From the NCBI RefSeq assembly GCF_021401345.1, contig NZ_JACBGE010000007.1, forward strand, positions 62,001 through 126,000: a stretch of DNA of 64,000 nt. The letters run 5' to 3'. This stretch comes from Hydrogenophaga sp. NFH-34. GTDB taxonomy: Bacteria; Pseudomonadota; Gammaproteobacteria; Burkholderiales; Burkholderiaceae_C. Both the position numbers and the translations under genes were made by a program. Below, piece after piece: positions 55,365-64,000 of this stretch. The notes beneath the pieces were generated by a model, which had not been told where the DNA came from, did not search any database, and saw nothing but the letters and a program-made list of their open reading frames with translations. The first letter of the stretch is position 1. Each line of letters begins with the position of its first letter.

Positions 55365-56756
55365 ATGCACCCTGCCAGCGGGCCCGACGCCCTGCACTGG
55401 GAAGCCGGCGGCACCAGCCGCATCCCGTTTGCCGTCTATACCGACGAGCAGCGCCACCGGCGCGAACTCGATCGCTTCTTCTACCAGGGCCACTGGTGCT
55501 ACGTTGGCCTGGAAGCCGAGATCCCGAACGCCGGTGACTTCAAGCGCACCGCAGTCGGCGAGCGATCGGTCATCATGACCCGCGCCGCCGACGGGCACGT
55601 CCACGTGGTGGAGAACGTCTGCGCCCACCGTGGCATGCGTTTCTGCCGCGAACGCCACGGCAACAAGACCGAATTCGTCTGTCCCTACCACCAGTGGAGC
55701 TACACGCCCGACGGCACGCTGCAGGGCGTGCCGTTCCGGCGCGGCGTGCGCCAGGACGGCAAGGTCAACGGCGGCATGCCGGCCGATTTCAATCCCAAGG
55801 ACCACGGCCTGACGCGGCTCAAGGTCGCCGTGCGCGGTGGGGTGGTGTTCGCCAGCTTCGACCACAACGTCGAATCGCTGGAAGACTACATGGGGCCGAC
55901 CATCCTCACCTACTTCGACCGCCTGTTCAACGGCCGCAAGCTCACCATCCTGGGCTACAACCGCCAGCGCATCCCCGGCAACTGGAAGCTGATGCAGGAG
56001 AACATCAAGGACCCGTACCACCCCGGCCTGCTGCACACCTGGTTCGTCACCTTCGGGCTCTGGCGCGCCGACAACAAGAGCGAGCTGCGCATGGACGCGC
56101 ACCACCGCCACGCGGCCATGGTCTCCACCCGCGGCAGCATGGGCCAGGCCAGCGGCCAGGCGGCGCAGGTGACGCAGGTGTCCAGTTTCAAGGAGACGAT
56201 GCAACTGGAAGACCCGCGCTTCCTGGACATCGTGCCCGAGCCCTGGTGGCAGTTGGGGGGGCAAGAACCAGCGCCGCCGGGCCGCCCCAAGGCGCCGGTC
56301 GCCCCCTCGGGGGGCAGCGAAGGACACGAAGTGCCGAGTGTGGGGGTTCAAGTTCCCACGGCGGTCATGACGACCCTGTTCCCCAGCGTCATCTTCCAGC
56401 AGCAGGTCAACAGCGTGAGCACGCGCCACATCCAGCCCGATGGGCATGGCGCGTTCGATTTCGTCTGGACCCACTTCGGCTTCGAGGACGACACGGAAGA
56501 GATGACGCAGCGCCGTCTGCGCCAGGCCAACCTGTTCGGCCCGGCCGGCTTTGTCAGCGCCGACGACGGCGAGGTGATCGAGTTCTCGCAACAAGCCTTC
56601 GACAGCAAGCCGCAGCACCGCGCGCTGGCCGAACTGGGCGGGCGCGAGGTGGGCGAAACGGATCACATGGTGACCGAGACACTGATCCGCGGCATGTATG
56701 AGTACTGGCGGAAAGTCATGGAAGCTCCGGAAAAGAGCGATGGAGGTGCCGCATGA
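55365..56756 (+). CDS. nagG: Salicylate 5-hydroxylase-like large subunit (Rieske oxygenase alpha)
   Basis: The 463-residue oxygenase component hydroxylates an aromatic acid at a mononuclear iron. The Rieske site is C86-A-H88...C106-P-Y-H109. The iron site is in DPYHPGLLH (H219, H224) with a later Asp. Long identical stretches match NagG-type salicylate 5-hydroxylase, which makes gentisate. Residues of about 296-330 (between EPWW and PTAVMTT) form a Gly/Pro-rich segment encoded by repeat-like DNA that I do not expect in the family. The ATG at 55365 follows a GGAGAC. It overlaps the beta gene by four bases. Confidence 0.85.
   Translation: MHPASGPDALHWEAGGTSRIPFAVYTDEQRHRRELDRFFYQGHWCYVGLEAEIPNAGDFKRTAVGERSVIMTRAADGHVHVVENVCAHRGMRFCRERHGNKTEFVCPYHQWSYTPDGTLQGVPFRRGVRQDGKVNGGMPADFNPKDHGLTRLKVAVRGGVVFASFDHNVESLEDYMGPTILTYFDRLFNGRKLTILGYNRQRIPGNWKLMQENIKDPYHPGLLHTWFVTFGLWRADNKSELRMDAHHRHAAMVSTRGSMGQASGQAAQVTQVSSFKETMQLEDPRFLDIVPEPWWQLGGQEPAPPGRPKAPVAPSGGSEGHEVPSVGVQVPTAVMTTLFPSVIFQQQVNSVSTRHIQPDGHGAFDFVWTHFGFEDDTEEMTQRRLRQANLFGPAGFVSADDGEVIEFSQQAFDSKPQHRALAELGGREVGETDHMVTETLIRGMYEYWRKVMEAPEKSDGGAA
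56276..56347. repeat. Repeat-derived in-frame insertion inside the oxygenase alpha gene
   Basis: The segment opens GCCGGGCCGCCCCAAGGCG, has a palindromic core CCCCCTCGGGGGG, then CAGCGA, CACGAAGTG and a final GTGGGGG. It lines up block by block with the second putA element (12545-12616). In the protein it lies within the extra residues of about 296-330. The whole apparent insertion (56250-56354) is 105 bases, a multiple of three, so the frame is kept. Confidence 0.6.
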
Positions 56757-57244
56757 GCGCGCTCGTCAAAGTTGACTTCGACACCTGGCAGGCGCTGCAG
56801 CAGCTCTACAGCGACTACGCGTCTGCGGTGGACAGCGGGCAGTGGGAACTGTGGCCGGAGTTTTTCACCGCCGACTGCGTCTACAAGCTGCAGCCGCGCG
56901 AAAACCACGAGCGCGGGTTCCCGCTCTCGACGCTCGCCTTCGACAGCCAGGCCATGCTGCGCGACCGCGTCTACGGCATCCAGGAGACCCTGTTCCACGA
57001 CCCGTATTACCAGCGGCATGTGGTGGGAGCCCCCGTCGTCCGGCAGGTCGACGGGCAGGGCCGGCTGCATTGCGAGGCCAACTACGCGGTGTTCCGCACC
57101 AAGCTCGACGGCCCGAGCACGGTGTTCAACGTCGGCCGCTACCTCGACATCGTGACGAAGACGCCGGACGGCCTGAAGTTCGCCCAGCGTCTGTGCATCT
57201 ACGACAGCGAGATGATCCCCAATTCCATCATTTACCCGATTTGA
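56753..57244 (+). CDS. nagH: Salicylate 5-hydroxylase-like small subunit (Rieske oxygenase beta)
   Basis: The 163-residue beta subunit has the cystatin-like fold of ring-hydroxylase small subunits: [38 protein letters not shown] and [18 protein letters not shown] at the end. The C-terminal block is diagnostic of the salicylate 5-hydroxylase/NagH group. It gives structure to the alpha3beta3 oxygenase and has no metal site. Its start overlaps the alpha stop. Confidence 0.88.
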   Translation: MSALVKVDFDTWQALQQLYSDYASAVDSGQWELWPEFFTADCVYKLQPRENHERGFPLSTLAFDSQAMLRDRVYGIQETLFHDPYYQRHVVGAPVVRQVDGQGRLHCEANYAVFRTKLDGPSTVFNVGRYLDIVTKTPDGLKFAQRLCIYDSEMIPNSIIYPI

Positions 57245-57258
57245 TCAGGACAGCACTC

Positions 57259-57570
57259 ATGAGCAACTGGACCGACGTGGCCGCCGAGGCCGATCTGTTC
57301 GAAGGCGCGGGCATCCCGGTCGCACCTGCTGGGCACGATATCGCGCTGTACCTGCAGGACGGGCAGGTGTTTGCCACCGACAACCTCTGCACGCACGGCC
57401 ACGCCAAGCTGTGCGATGGTTTTCTGGAGGGGTTCGAGATCGAATGCCCCTTTCATCAAGGCCGCTTCGACATTCGCTCCGGCGCAGCGACGTTGGCACC
57501 CTGCACGGAACCGATCAGGAGCTGGCCGGTGAAGGTCGAGGGTGGCCGGGTCTGGCTGGACCTGGCTTAG
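57259..57570 (+). CDS. Rieske [2Fe-2S] ferredoxin of the oxygenase system
   Basis: The 103-residue ferredoxin has the Rieske motif C44-T-H46...C63-P-F-H66, placed in the usual 4Fe-free beta fold. It shuttles electrons from a reductase to the alpha subunit. The reductase gene (NagAa type) is not adjacent, so this operon borrows one from elsewhere. The stop overlaps the convergent thioesterase stop by four bases. Confidence 0.85.
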   Translation: MSNWTDVAAEADLFEGAGIPVAPAGHDIALYLQDGQVFATDNLCTHGHAKLCDGFLEGFEIECPFHQGRFDIRSGAATLAPCTEPIRSWPVKVEGGRVWLDLA

Positions 57571-58010
57571 TGCTCCTTGGGCAGTGCCGACGGTGCCGCG
57601 CCCAGCAGGTTGCGGGCCGTGGCCAGCAGGGTGGCACAGTGGGTCGGGTGGCCGTCGTGGACGGCGTGCACTTCGGCCGCGCACACGCTGAGCTGCCGAC
57701 CCGCATTCACCACGCGCCCGATCGCCCGCAGGTGGCTGCCGCGGGCCGGCGCAAACAGCTTGAGCGTGCCGTCGATGGTGGCGTTGCTCGCGCCCTCGGG
57801 CAGGAGCGAGGCCGCGGCGCCGACGGCCGCGAAGTCGGCAATGGCGAACAGGGCGGTGGCCTGCAACTGGCCTTCGCGAAAGCAGAGCGCGGGGGTGATC
57901 GGCATCTCGATCTCCACATGGCCTGGCTCGAACGCGACGAAGCGCAGTTGCAGGGTGTGCGCGATCGGCATGGCCAGAATGGCATTGCGAATGGTCTCGA
58001 TCGGGGTCAT
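57567..58010 (-). CDS. PaaI-like hotdog thioesterase
   Basis: The 147-residue hotdog-fold protein (ELQRFV-like LQLRFVAFEPGHVEIEMPI, AIADFAAVGAAASLLPEG, RAIGRVVNAGRQLSVCAAEV) belongs to the PaaI/DUF4442-like thioesterases. Such enzymes release aryl- or acyl-CoA. It is convergent with the ferredoxin gene and divergent from a MerR gene, so it need not belong to the salicylate operon. A link to aryl-CoA turnover is only an inference. Confidence 0.78.
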   Translation of the reverse strand: MTPIETIRNAILAMPIAHTLQLRFVAFEPGHVEIEMPITPALCFREGQLQATALFAIADFAAVGAAASLLPEGASNATIDGTLKLFAPARGSHLRAIGRVVNAGRQLSVCAAEVHAVHDGHPTHCATLLATARNLLGAAPSALPKEH

Positions 58011-58086
58011 CGGTGTCTCCGGTAATCCAAGGGAACACCGAGGCTACGAAAGCTCGCACAGTGCGAAGGGCGTTAGGCTCTGGGCC

Positions 58087-58503
58087 ATGAAGATTTCCGA
58101 ACTGGCCCGCCTGTCCGGTGTTTCGGTGCACCGGCTGCGGCGTTATGAAGCGCTGGGTATGTTGCCCGCCGCGCGCTCGCCTTCGGGGCACCGCGAGTTT
58201 GCGAGCGGTGCGGTGCGCGAGGCCATCTTCATCGCCATGAGCCGCGACCTGGGCTTCTCGCTGGAGCGCGTGGCCCAGATGCTGCCCCGCTACCGCGCGG
58301 GCACGCTGTCGTTCGACGACATGAAGGCCTTCATGGAAGAGCGCATCGCGGAGGTGGATGCGGTCCTGGCGGAACAGCGCGCGCTGCGCCGGCGGCTGGT
58401 GCAGCACGTGCGCTGGCTGATGCGCCGCAAGGCCAGCTTTGCACAGCGCGCGGCGGCCAGGAATCCGTTCATTCTGGCCGAGCGCTCGAAACGCCGGCGC
58501 TGA
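58087..58503 (+). CDS. MerR-family transcriptional regulator
   Basis: The 138-residue protein has the MerR winged HTH (KISELARLSGVSVHRLRRYEALGMLPAARS) and a helical dimer segment (VAQMLPRYRAGTLSFDDMKAFMEERI). No cysteine cluster for metal binding is evident, so the signal is probably not a metal. It is divergent from the thioesterase gene across 76 bases and may regulate it. Confidence 0.85.
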   Translation: MKISELARLSGVSVHRLRRYEALGMLPAARSPSGHREFASGAVREAIFIAMSRDLGFSLERVAQMLPRYRAGTLSFDDMKAFMEERIAEVDAVLAEQRALRRRLVQHVRWLMRRKASFAQRAAARNPFILAERSKRRR

Positions 58504-58512
58504 CGCGTGGCG

Positions 58513-59616
58513 TCAGCCCTGGCGGCGCGCCAGCAGCATCGCGTCGCCGTAGCTGAAGAAGCGGTAGCGCTGCGCCACCGCGTGGCGGTAGAGCGCCATC
58601 ACGGGTTCGTATCCGGCGAAGGCGCTGACCAGCATCATCAGCGTGCTTTTGGGCAGGTGGAAATTGGTGACCAGCTGGTCCACCACCCGGAAGTCGAAGC
58701 CCGGCGTGATGAAGATGTTGGTGTCGCCCTGGGTCTCGCCGTTGCGCGCCCAGCTTTCCAGGGTGCGCACCGTGGTGGTGCCAATGGCCACCACCTGGCC
58801 GCCCCGGGCCCGGCAGTCGGCGATGGCTTGCACCGTTTCGGGGGGTATGACGTACCGCTCATGGTGCATGACGTGATCGCTGATGCGTTCCGTCTTCATG
58901 GGTGCGAAGGTGCCCGCGCCCACATGCAGGGTCACGTTGGCACGCCGCACGCCGCGCGCATCCAGCGCGGCCAGCACGCCGTCGTCGAAATGCAGCGCCG
59001 CGGTGGGCGCGGCCACCGCACCGGGCACGCGCGCGAACACCGTCTGGTAGCGCCGCGCGTCGTCGGCGCTGTCGGCGTGGGTGATGTAGGGCGGCAGGGG
59101 CACGTGGCCGTGGCGCTCCATCAGCGTGTACGGGTCTTCGCCGGCCGGGCCTTCCAGCCGCAGGCGGAAGAGCTGGCCCTGGGCGTCGGGCCAGCGGCCC
59201 AGGAAAACGGCGTCGAACCCGCCCTGGCGCAGGCCACCGGCCAGGTGCAGGCGGCCGCCGGGCAGGGGTTTCTTGCTCACCCGCAGATGCCCCACCACTT
59301 CGTTCGGCGAGCCATCGCTGGCCTCGTGCGGCAGCAGCACGCGCTCGATCAGCAGCTCCAGCTTGCCGCCGCTGGCCTTCTCGCCAAAGATGCGCGCCTT
59401 GACAACCTGGGTGTCGTTGAAGACCAGCAGATCGCCCGGCTGCAGCAGGCCGGGCAGGTCGCGGAAGATGCGGTCGACCGCCGCCGCGCCGGTACCGTCG
59501 AGCAGGCGCGAGGCGCTGCGTTCGGTCGCCGGGTGCTGGGCGATGAGTTCGGGGGGGAGATCGAAGTCGAAATCGGCGACGGTGTAGCGATCGTCGCCGG
59601 GGCTGGGCAGGCTCAT
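58513..59616 (-). CDS. queA: S-adenosylmethionine:tRNA ribosyltransferase-isomerase QueA
   Basis: The 367-residue enzyme transfers the ribosyl group of SAM to preQ1 in tRNA to give epoxyqueuosine, following Tgt. Family features: [67 protein letters not shown] and [15 protein letters not shown]. It starts 45 bases downstream of the Cache/CheW gene stop and probably has its own transcript. Confidence 0.95.
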   Translation of the reverse strand: MSLPSPGDDRYTVADFDFDLPPELIAQHPATERSASRLLDGTGAAAVDRIFRDLPGLLQPGDLLVFNDTQVVKARIFGEKASGGKLELLIERVLLPHEASDGSPNEVVGHLRVSKKPLPGGRLHLAGGLRQGGFDAVFLGRWPDAQGQLFRLRLEGPAGEDPYTLMERHGHVPLPPYITHADSADDARRYQTVFARVPGAVAAPTAALHFDDGVLAALDARGVRRANVTLHVGAGTFAPMKTERISDHVMHHERYVIPPETVQAIADCRARGGQVVAIGTTTVRTLESWARNGETQGDTNIFITPGFDFRVVDQLVTNFHLPKSTLMMLVSAFAGYEPVMALYRHAVAQRYRFFSYGDAMLLARRQG

Positions 59617-59661
59617 GGGGTTTGAGGGCCGGACGGGGCCCGTTCCAAAACGCAGGGGCCG

Positions 59662-62190
59662 CTATTGTGGCAGGGCCGGGGCGATGAGTTTCTCGAACAG
59701 CTTTTCGATGTCCAGCAACTGGATCAGGGGCTGGTCGCCCTCCGGTTTGACGAAGTGCGTGACCAGCTTGCCGGCCCCTTGTGGGGCAAAAGGCGAGGGC
59801 ACGATTTGCTCGTCGGCGTACTCAGGCACCGCGTGCAGCGCGTCAACCAGCAGGCCGACGGTGCGCGGACCCTGGCGCACGACCACGATCTCGCTGGCGT
59901 CTTCGAGGCGCGTGGGGCGGCCGTTGACGAGTTGACCGAGGTCGTAGACCCAGGCCACGCGCTCGATGGCGATGCCCGCCTGCGGCACCAGCATGCCGAT
60001 GCGCCCGGACGGGTCGGCCATGGTGCGGCCGGTCAGCAGCGTGGCCGGCACCGATTCGGCGACCTGGGTGGCCGGCATGGCCAGGATGTGCTGGCCGCAC
60101 CAGACGGTGGCGTACATGCGCAGCGTGCCCGCACCGGAGGCCACGTCGGTGCCCGCCTTGTAGCTGCCGCGCGCGATCAGTGCCCGCTCCTGCACCTCGC
60201 CCAGCGGAATGCAGACGATGGCCAGCACGTCGTCGACGTAGCCGTCGGTGGTCTTGAATTCGCGGTAGCCCTGGCAGACGGCGGCGCCCATCACCACGTA
60301 GTGGCCCTCGTGTTCGAGCACGCGCGCCGCGCTGCGGCCACGTGGCAGGTCGGTCACGCCCGGCGGCAAGGGCAGTGGGGTGCCGACAGGCTTGCCCGGA
60401 TCGGTGGTCGACATGACGCGGCCCTGCCGGTTGACGAAATAGGCCGAGGTGTGCAGCGCCTGCGACAGGCAGCCCTTGAGCATGGCCTCGAACTCGCGCT
60501 CGGCCTCGAACACGATGCCGATGCCGCCCACCACGCGACCTTCGTCGCTCGGGTGGTGGATGGCGGCGTGGTAGGTGTAAGTGGGGGCTTCGCCGCCAAG
60601 CAGGCAGGGCCCGAAGGCGGTGACGGCGTAGGACTGGTCGTCGCGCAGGGCCTTGACGCGCTGCATCGTGGCCGGGTCCACGACCAGCGGCTGGCTCTGG
60701 GCGTCGCTGCCCATGAGCGCGCCGCGCGAGGCGGCCAGCACCTGGCCCTGCGCGTCGTACACATAGAGCGTGCTGTAGACGGTGTAAAGCTCGTTGATGT
60801 AGTCGAGGATGCGGGTGATCGCGCTGGCGTCGGGCTGGGGGCTGGCCAGCGCGGCGCGGATCTCCGGCGTCAACGCCCACCAGCGGCAGTCGTTGGCGCG
60901 TTCATAGAGGTTGCGGTCGAGCAGATCCACCAGCAGCTGCGCGACCGACTCGGCGTTGTCCAGGCGCGATTCGAGCACGGTCTCGTACAGATCGCTGATC
61001 GAGCGCGAGAAAACCTCGTTGCTGCGCGCGCCGGTTTCGCTGATCTGTTCGAGGATGGCCTTGAGCTGCTGCTGACCGCCACGGCCTTCGGAGGTGATGA
61101 CCTGCCCGTTCCAGACCACGCGCTGGATGGTTTCGGTGGCGCTCATCACCTCGTACAGCGGCGGGCTGAAGCGCCGCGCGTGCGACAGCAGGCCGGCGGC
61201 GGTGGCCGGCTCCAGCGCGGCCAGCGTCTGGCGCGATGCGGCCGAAAACGCCAGCTGCAGCGGAATCATCACCTGGCCCTGCCAGCCGGCGGGTCCCGGG
61301 TAGCCCTGGTAGTTTTCCGCCGAGCAGGTGTGGACCAGGTATTCGCGGCCCTCGTGGATGAACACCTGGGGCCGGCCTTCGGGGTTGACCGGCACGGTCG
61401 TGCCCACCGCGACCCAGCGGTCGTCGGCGCTGGCGATCACGCGCTGCCGGGCGTCCAGCAGCAGCATGTTCATGCGGCCTTCGCGGTCGCGGTGCGAGCG
61501 GAAGATGCCGGCCATCTCGCGCTCGAAGTCGAAACACAGGCACAGCAGGCCCACCACGGCGCCCGTCTCGGGGTGGTGCATGCGGCGCGAATAGATCAGC
61601 GCCTGCGACTTGCCCGGCCGCAGGTCGGTGGCGCGGAAGGTTTCGACGAAGCCGTCGGTCTTGAGCGTCTCGGCGATCAGCGGGTCGGTGCTGCCCTCGA
61701 CCGGCGAATCGGGGTCGATCTGCACCAGCACGTTGCCCTCGGTGTCGACCAGCAGGATTTCGTTGTAGACCGTGTACTTGCTGCGGTAGGCCAGCAGGCG
61801 CGAGCGGATGGCATCGATGTCTTCGCGCTCGCCCGCGACGAAGGCGCACAGCTCGCGGTCGGTGGCCAGAAAGCCCACGTCGGCGGTGCGTTCGTACAGG
61901 TTGCGCACCACGATGTCGATCACGTAGCGGGCCTTGGTCCCGATCGCGGCCAGCACGTTGCCGACCTTTTCGCCGACCAGGCTGCCCACCAGTTCGCGTT
62001 CGAGCCGGTTGAAGCCGGCCTGGGTGGCGCTCATGATCGGCAGGATGTTGCGCGCCTCCTGCGGGCAGTTCATCTTGGCCGACGCTTCGATCATGCGCCA
62101 CATCACGCCCAGCTCGTGCAGCGACTGTTCGCAGCGCACGACGTCGCGCATGTACGGCAGAAACGTGTCGGTGTGCAGGGACGGGCTCAT
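59662..62190 (-). CDS. Double-Cache/CheW protein without membrane segments
   Basis: The 842-residue protein has two Cache-like ligand domains (about 75-300 and 430-660; VYNEILLVDTEGNVLVQIDPDSPV and VYSTLYVYDAQGQVLAASRGAL are matching landmarks), with a helical spacer between them. A C-terminal CheW domain (about 685-842: GIAIERVAWVYDLGQLVNGRPTRL, IVVVRQGPRTVGLLVDALHAV) follows. Cache domains are normally outside the membrane, but no signal peptide or membrane helix is visible, so it is likely a cytoplasmic adaptor to a chemotaxis-type kinase. The two Cache halves look duplicated. No other che gene is in the window. Confidence 0.82.
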   Translation of the reverse strand: MSPSLHTDTFLPYMRDVVRCEQSLHELGVMWRMIEASAKMNCPQEARNILPIMSATQAGFNRLERELVGSLVGEKVGNVLAAIGTKARYVIDIVVRNLYERTADVGFLATDRELCAFVAGEREDIDAIRSRLLAYRSKYTVYNEILLVDTEGNVLVQIDPDSPVEGSTDPLIAETLKTDGFVETFRATDLRPGKSQALIYSRRMHHPETGAVVGLLCLCFDFEREMAGIFRSHRDREGRMNMLLLDARQRVIASADDRWVAVGTTVPVNPEGRPQVFIHEGREYLVHTCSAENYQGYPGPAGWQGQVMIPLQLAFSAASRQTLAALEPATAAGLLSHARRFSPPLYEVMSATETIQRVVWNGQVITSEGRGGQQQLKAILEQISETGARSNEVFSRSISDLYETVLESRLDNAESVAQLLVDLLDRNLYERANDCRWWALTPEIRAALASPQPDASAITRILDYINELYTVYSTLYVYDAQGQVLAASRGALMGSDAQSQPLVVDPATMQRVKALRDDQSYAVTAFGPCLLGGEAPTYTYHAAIHHPSDEGRVVGGIGIVFEAEREFEAMLKGCLSQALHTSAYFVNRQGRVMSTTDPGKPVGTPLPLPPGVTDLPRGRSAARVLEHEGHYVVMGAAVCQGYREFKTTDGYVDDVLAIVCIPLGEVQERALIARGSYKAGTDVASGAGTLRMYATVWCGQHILAMPATQVAESVPATLLTGRTMADPSGRIGMLVPQAGIAIERVAWVYDLGQLVNGRPTRLEDASEIVVVRQGPRTVGLLVDALHAVPEYADEQIVPSPFAPQGAGKLVTHFVKPEGDQPLIQLLDIEKLFEKLIAPALPQ

Positions 62191-62255
62191 GCCAGGGCTT
62201 TAGCAAGCGCCGTGCCCCGGTGAGCGGGGTTAAATCGATGGTTCACAATGCCGCC

Positions 62256-64000
62256 ATGCCGGAGACGCCTGCCCCCGCCGAAACCTCCCCAAAGCCCGCT
62301 GCAGCGGGCGCGCCGACGCTCTCTGCGCCGCAGAAAGCCCTGCGCAAACTCGGTCTGGTGCGCGACATCGACCTGGCCCTGCACCTGCCCCTGCGCTACG
62401 AGGACGAGACCCGGCTGACCACGCTGGCGGCAGCGCGCGACGGCGAGGTGGTGCAGATCGAAGGCACCGTGACCCAGCAGGAAATCAGCTACCGGCCGCG
62501 CCGCCAGTTGCTGGTCACGCTCGACGACGGCACCGACACCTGCACCCTGCGCTTTTTCACCTTCTACCCTTCGCACCAGAAGGTCCTGGCGGTGGGCGCG
62601 CGGGTGCGCGTGCGGGGCGAACTGCGCGGGGGTTTTCTGGGGCGCAGCATCATGCACCCCACGGTCAAGGCCGCGGGAAGCGAGCTGGCGACGGCGCTCA
62701 CCCCGGTCTACCCCACCAGTGCCCAATTGCCCCAGGCCTACCTGCGCAAGGCGGTGGTCAGCGGGCTCCAGCGGGCGGCGCTGGACGAAACCGTGCCGGC
62801 CGCACTGCTGCAGCACCTGCGCCAGGCCTTGCCGGGGCTGCGCGGCCCGCTGATGACGCTGCGCGAGGCCCTGCAATTCCTGCACCACCCTGGCCCGGAC
62901 GTGTCGCTGGCCGCGCTGGAAGACCGCAGCCACCCGGCCTGGCAGCGACTCAAGGCCGAAGAACTGCTGGCCCAGCAGCTGTCGCAGCTGATGGCCAAAC
63001 GCGAGCGCGATGCCTTGCGCGCGCCGGCCCTGGCGGTGTCGCCGGGGGGCCTGCCGGAGCAGTTGCTGGCGGCGCTGCCGTTTGCGCTGACGGCGGCGCA
63101 GCGCCGCGTCTGCACCGAGATCGCCGCCGACCTGGCCCGCCCGGTGCCCATGCACCGCCTGCTGCAGGGCGACGTGGGCTCGGGCAAGACCGTGGTGGCG
63201 GCCATGGCCGCCACCCTGGCCATCGGCGCCGGCTGGCAGTGCGCGCTGATGGCGCCCACCGAGATCCTGGCCGAACAGCATTTCGCCAAGCTCATCGGCT
63301 GGCTGGAACCGCTGCTGGCACCGCTGGGCAAGCGCGTGGCCTGGCTCACCGGCAGCCAGAAGAAGAAGCAGCGCATCGAGATGCTGGCCCTCATCGCCAG
63401 CGGCGAGGCCGCCTTGGTGGTGGGCACGCACGCGGTGATCCAGGACCAGGTGCAGTTCAAGCAGCTCGCGCTGGCCATCATCGACGAGCAACACCGCTTC
63501 GGTGTGGCGCAGCGGCTGGCGCTGCGGAGCAAGATGGGCGAGGGCATCGCCCCCGGGGCGCATGGGGCGACGGCTTCGGAGCCGCATCTGTTGATGATGA
63601 GTGCGACCCCCATTCCCCGCACGCTGGCCATGAGCTATTACGCCGACCTCGACGTGTCGACCATCGACGAACTGCCGCCCGGGCGCACGCCCATCGTGAC
63701 CCGCGTGCTGTCCGACAGCCGCCGGCAGGAGGTGATCGAGCGCATCCGCGTGCAGGTGGCCGAGGGGCGGCAGGTCTACTGGGTCTGTCCGCTGATCGAA
63801 GAGAGCGAGGTCATCGACCTGTCCAATGCGACGGCCACGCACGCGGAACTCAGCGCCGCGCTCAACCGTGCCCACGGGCCTTTCCGGCCAGACGTGTCGC
63901 TGTCCAAGGCTTCCGAGGGCCCGGCGCTGCCGACCCAAGGGCTTGTTCCTTCTCCCAGTGTCGAAGGCGAGACAGAGCAGGGGGACGTCGCTTCAGCGGC
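62256..64000 (+). CDS. recG: ATP-dependent DNA helicase RecG (partial, 3' end outside window)
   Basis: The first 581 residues are present. They include the wedge domain (about 30-190), the Walker A LLQGDVGSGKT (about residue 302), APTEILAEQHF, the DEQHRF box (IIDEQHRFGVAQRL) and SATPIPRTLAMSYYADLDVS. RecG reverses stalled forks and processes Holliday junctions. The region QRLALRSKMGEG...SEPHLLMM and the segment after AELSAALNRA (about 63872 onward) look longer than the family as I know it, with low-complexity insertions. The ATG at 62256 is divergent from the Cache/CheW gene. Confidence 0.93.
   Translation, partial: MPETPAPAETSPKPAAAGAPTLSAPQKALRKLGLVRDIDLALHLPLRYEDETRLTTLAAARDGEVVQIEGTVTQQEISYRPRRQLLVTLDDGTDTCTLRFFTFYPSHQKVLAVGARVRVRGELRGGFLGRSIMHPTVKAAGSELATALTPVYPTSAQLPQAYLRKAVVSGLQRAALDETVPAALLQHLRQALPGLRGPLMTLREALQFLHHPGPDVSLAALEDRSHPAWQRLKAEELLAQQLSQLMAKRERDALRAPALAVSPGGLPEQLLAALPFALTAAQRRVCTEIAADLARPVPMHRLLQGDVGSGKTVVAAMAATLAIGAGWQCALMAPTEILAEQHFAKLIGWLEPLLAPLGKRVAWLTGSQKKKQRIEMLALIASGEAALVVGTHAVIQDQVQFKQLALAIIDEQHRFGVAQRLALRSKMGEGIAPGAHGATASEPHLLMMSATPIPRTLAMSYYADLDVSTIDELPPGRTPIVTRVLSDSRRQEVIERIRVQVAEGRQVYWVCPLIEESEVIDLSNATATHAELSAALNRAHGPFRPDVSLSKASEGPALPTQGLVPSPSVEGETEQGDVASA

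Noticed and set aside
59665-62223. A long plus-strand open frame (852 codons) opposite the Cache/CheW gene
   Set aside because: It mirrors the real gene, is rich in His, Gln, Arg and Gly as expected for an antisense frame in high-GC DNA, and has no family similarity.

Overview
The window is a high-GC, densely coded chromosomal segment of a betaproteobacterium, most likely in Burkholderiales/Comamonadaceae (Hydrogenophaga-, Acidovorax- or Variovorax-like). This rests on gene content and layout: pilT/pilU divergent from yggS, an rsmI/yraN/diaA/dolP block, a PutA without an N-terminal DNA-binding domain facing an Lrp-type regulator, PhaM, and small lineage families such as DUF3567, DUF3617 and DUF3108. 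There is no phage, plasmid, insertion sequence, CRISPR array, rRNA or tRNA that I could support.

Layout. 1-3.5 kb: the 5' end of a secreted protein, a Pat-type acyl-CoA synthetase/GNAT fusion and a DUF502 membrane protein. 3.6-6.6 kb: rsmI, yraN, diaA and dolP. 6.6-10.7 kb: a beta-hydroxyacid dehydrogenase, pilU and pilT, and yggS. 10.7-15 kb: a DUF3617 protein and the divergent Lrp-regulator/putA pair. 15-19.4 kb: a seven-PAS histidine kinase with an Rcp1-like response regulator. 19.4-23.7 kb: glcD, a small heat-shock protein, a LysR regulator, purU and a decayed sigma-factor fragment. 24-28.3 kb: an SPFH/zinc-ribbon pair, a ChaN lipoprotein and an AbrB transporter. 28.4-33.2 kb: DUF3567, DUF3108, IclR/FAH, a VOC protein and a TraR/DksA protein. 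33.4-36.6 kb: an enoyl-CoA hydratase-like gene, phaM and a FIST protein. 36.6-41.9 kb: a putative sulfonate/sulfate-ester operon (arylsulfotransferase, NitT/TauT-type ABC transporter, VOC protein) facing its own LysR gene. 41.9-45.6 kb: an XRE regulator, a ceramidase-like membrane protein and an LplT/acyltransferase fusion. 45.6-50.8 kb: envelope-type hypotheticals, including a frameshifted DUF2145 gene. 50.8-54.2 kb: tgt-proQ and a PQQ-type sugar dehydrogenase. 54.3-58.5 kb: a NahR/NagR-type regulator facing salicylate 5-hydroxylase-like genes (alpha, beta, ferredoxin), then a thioesterase and a MerR regulator. 58.5-64 kb: queA, a membrane-free double-Cache/CheW protein and the first part of recG.

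The most interesting structural signal is a GC-rich palindromic repeat of about 70-75 bp. A related element lies between genes at about 7.6 kb. Copies appear to sit in frame inside coding genes: in the Rieske oxygenase alpha subunit and at one, probably two, places in putA. These copies add flexible Gly/Pro-rich segments without breaking the frame. recG carries unusual low-complexity inserts too, but their relation to the repeat is not shown. Other points are an internal duplication of a two-PAS module in the kinase, a perfect 9-bp inverted repeat with a 42-bp centre-to-centre spacing in the putA control region, a perfect ATTCAC-GGG-GTGAAT dyad in front of the oxygenase, and two genes (a sigma-factor fragment and DUF2145) each broken by what looks like a single-base deletion.
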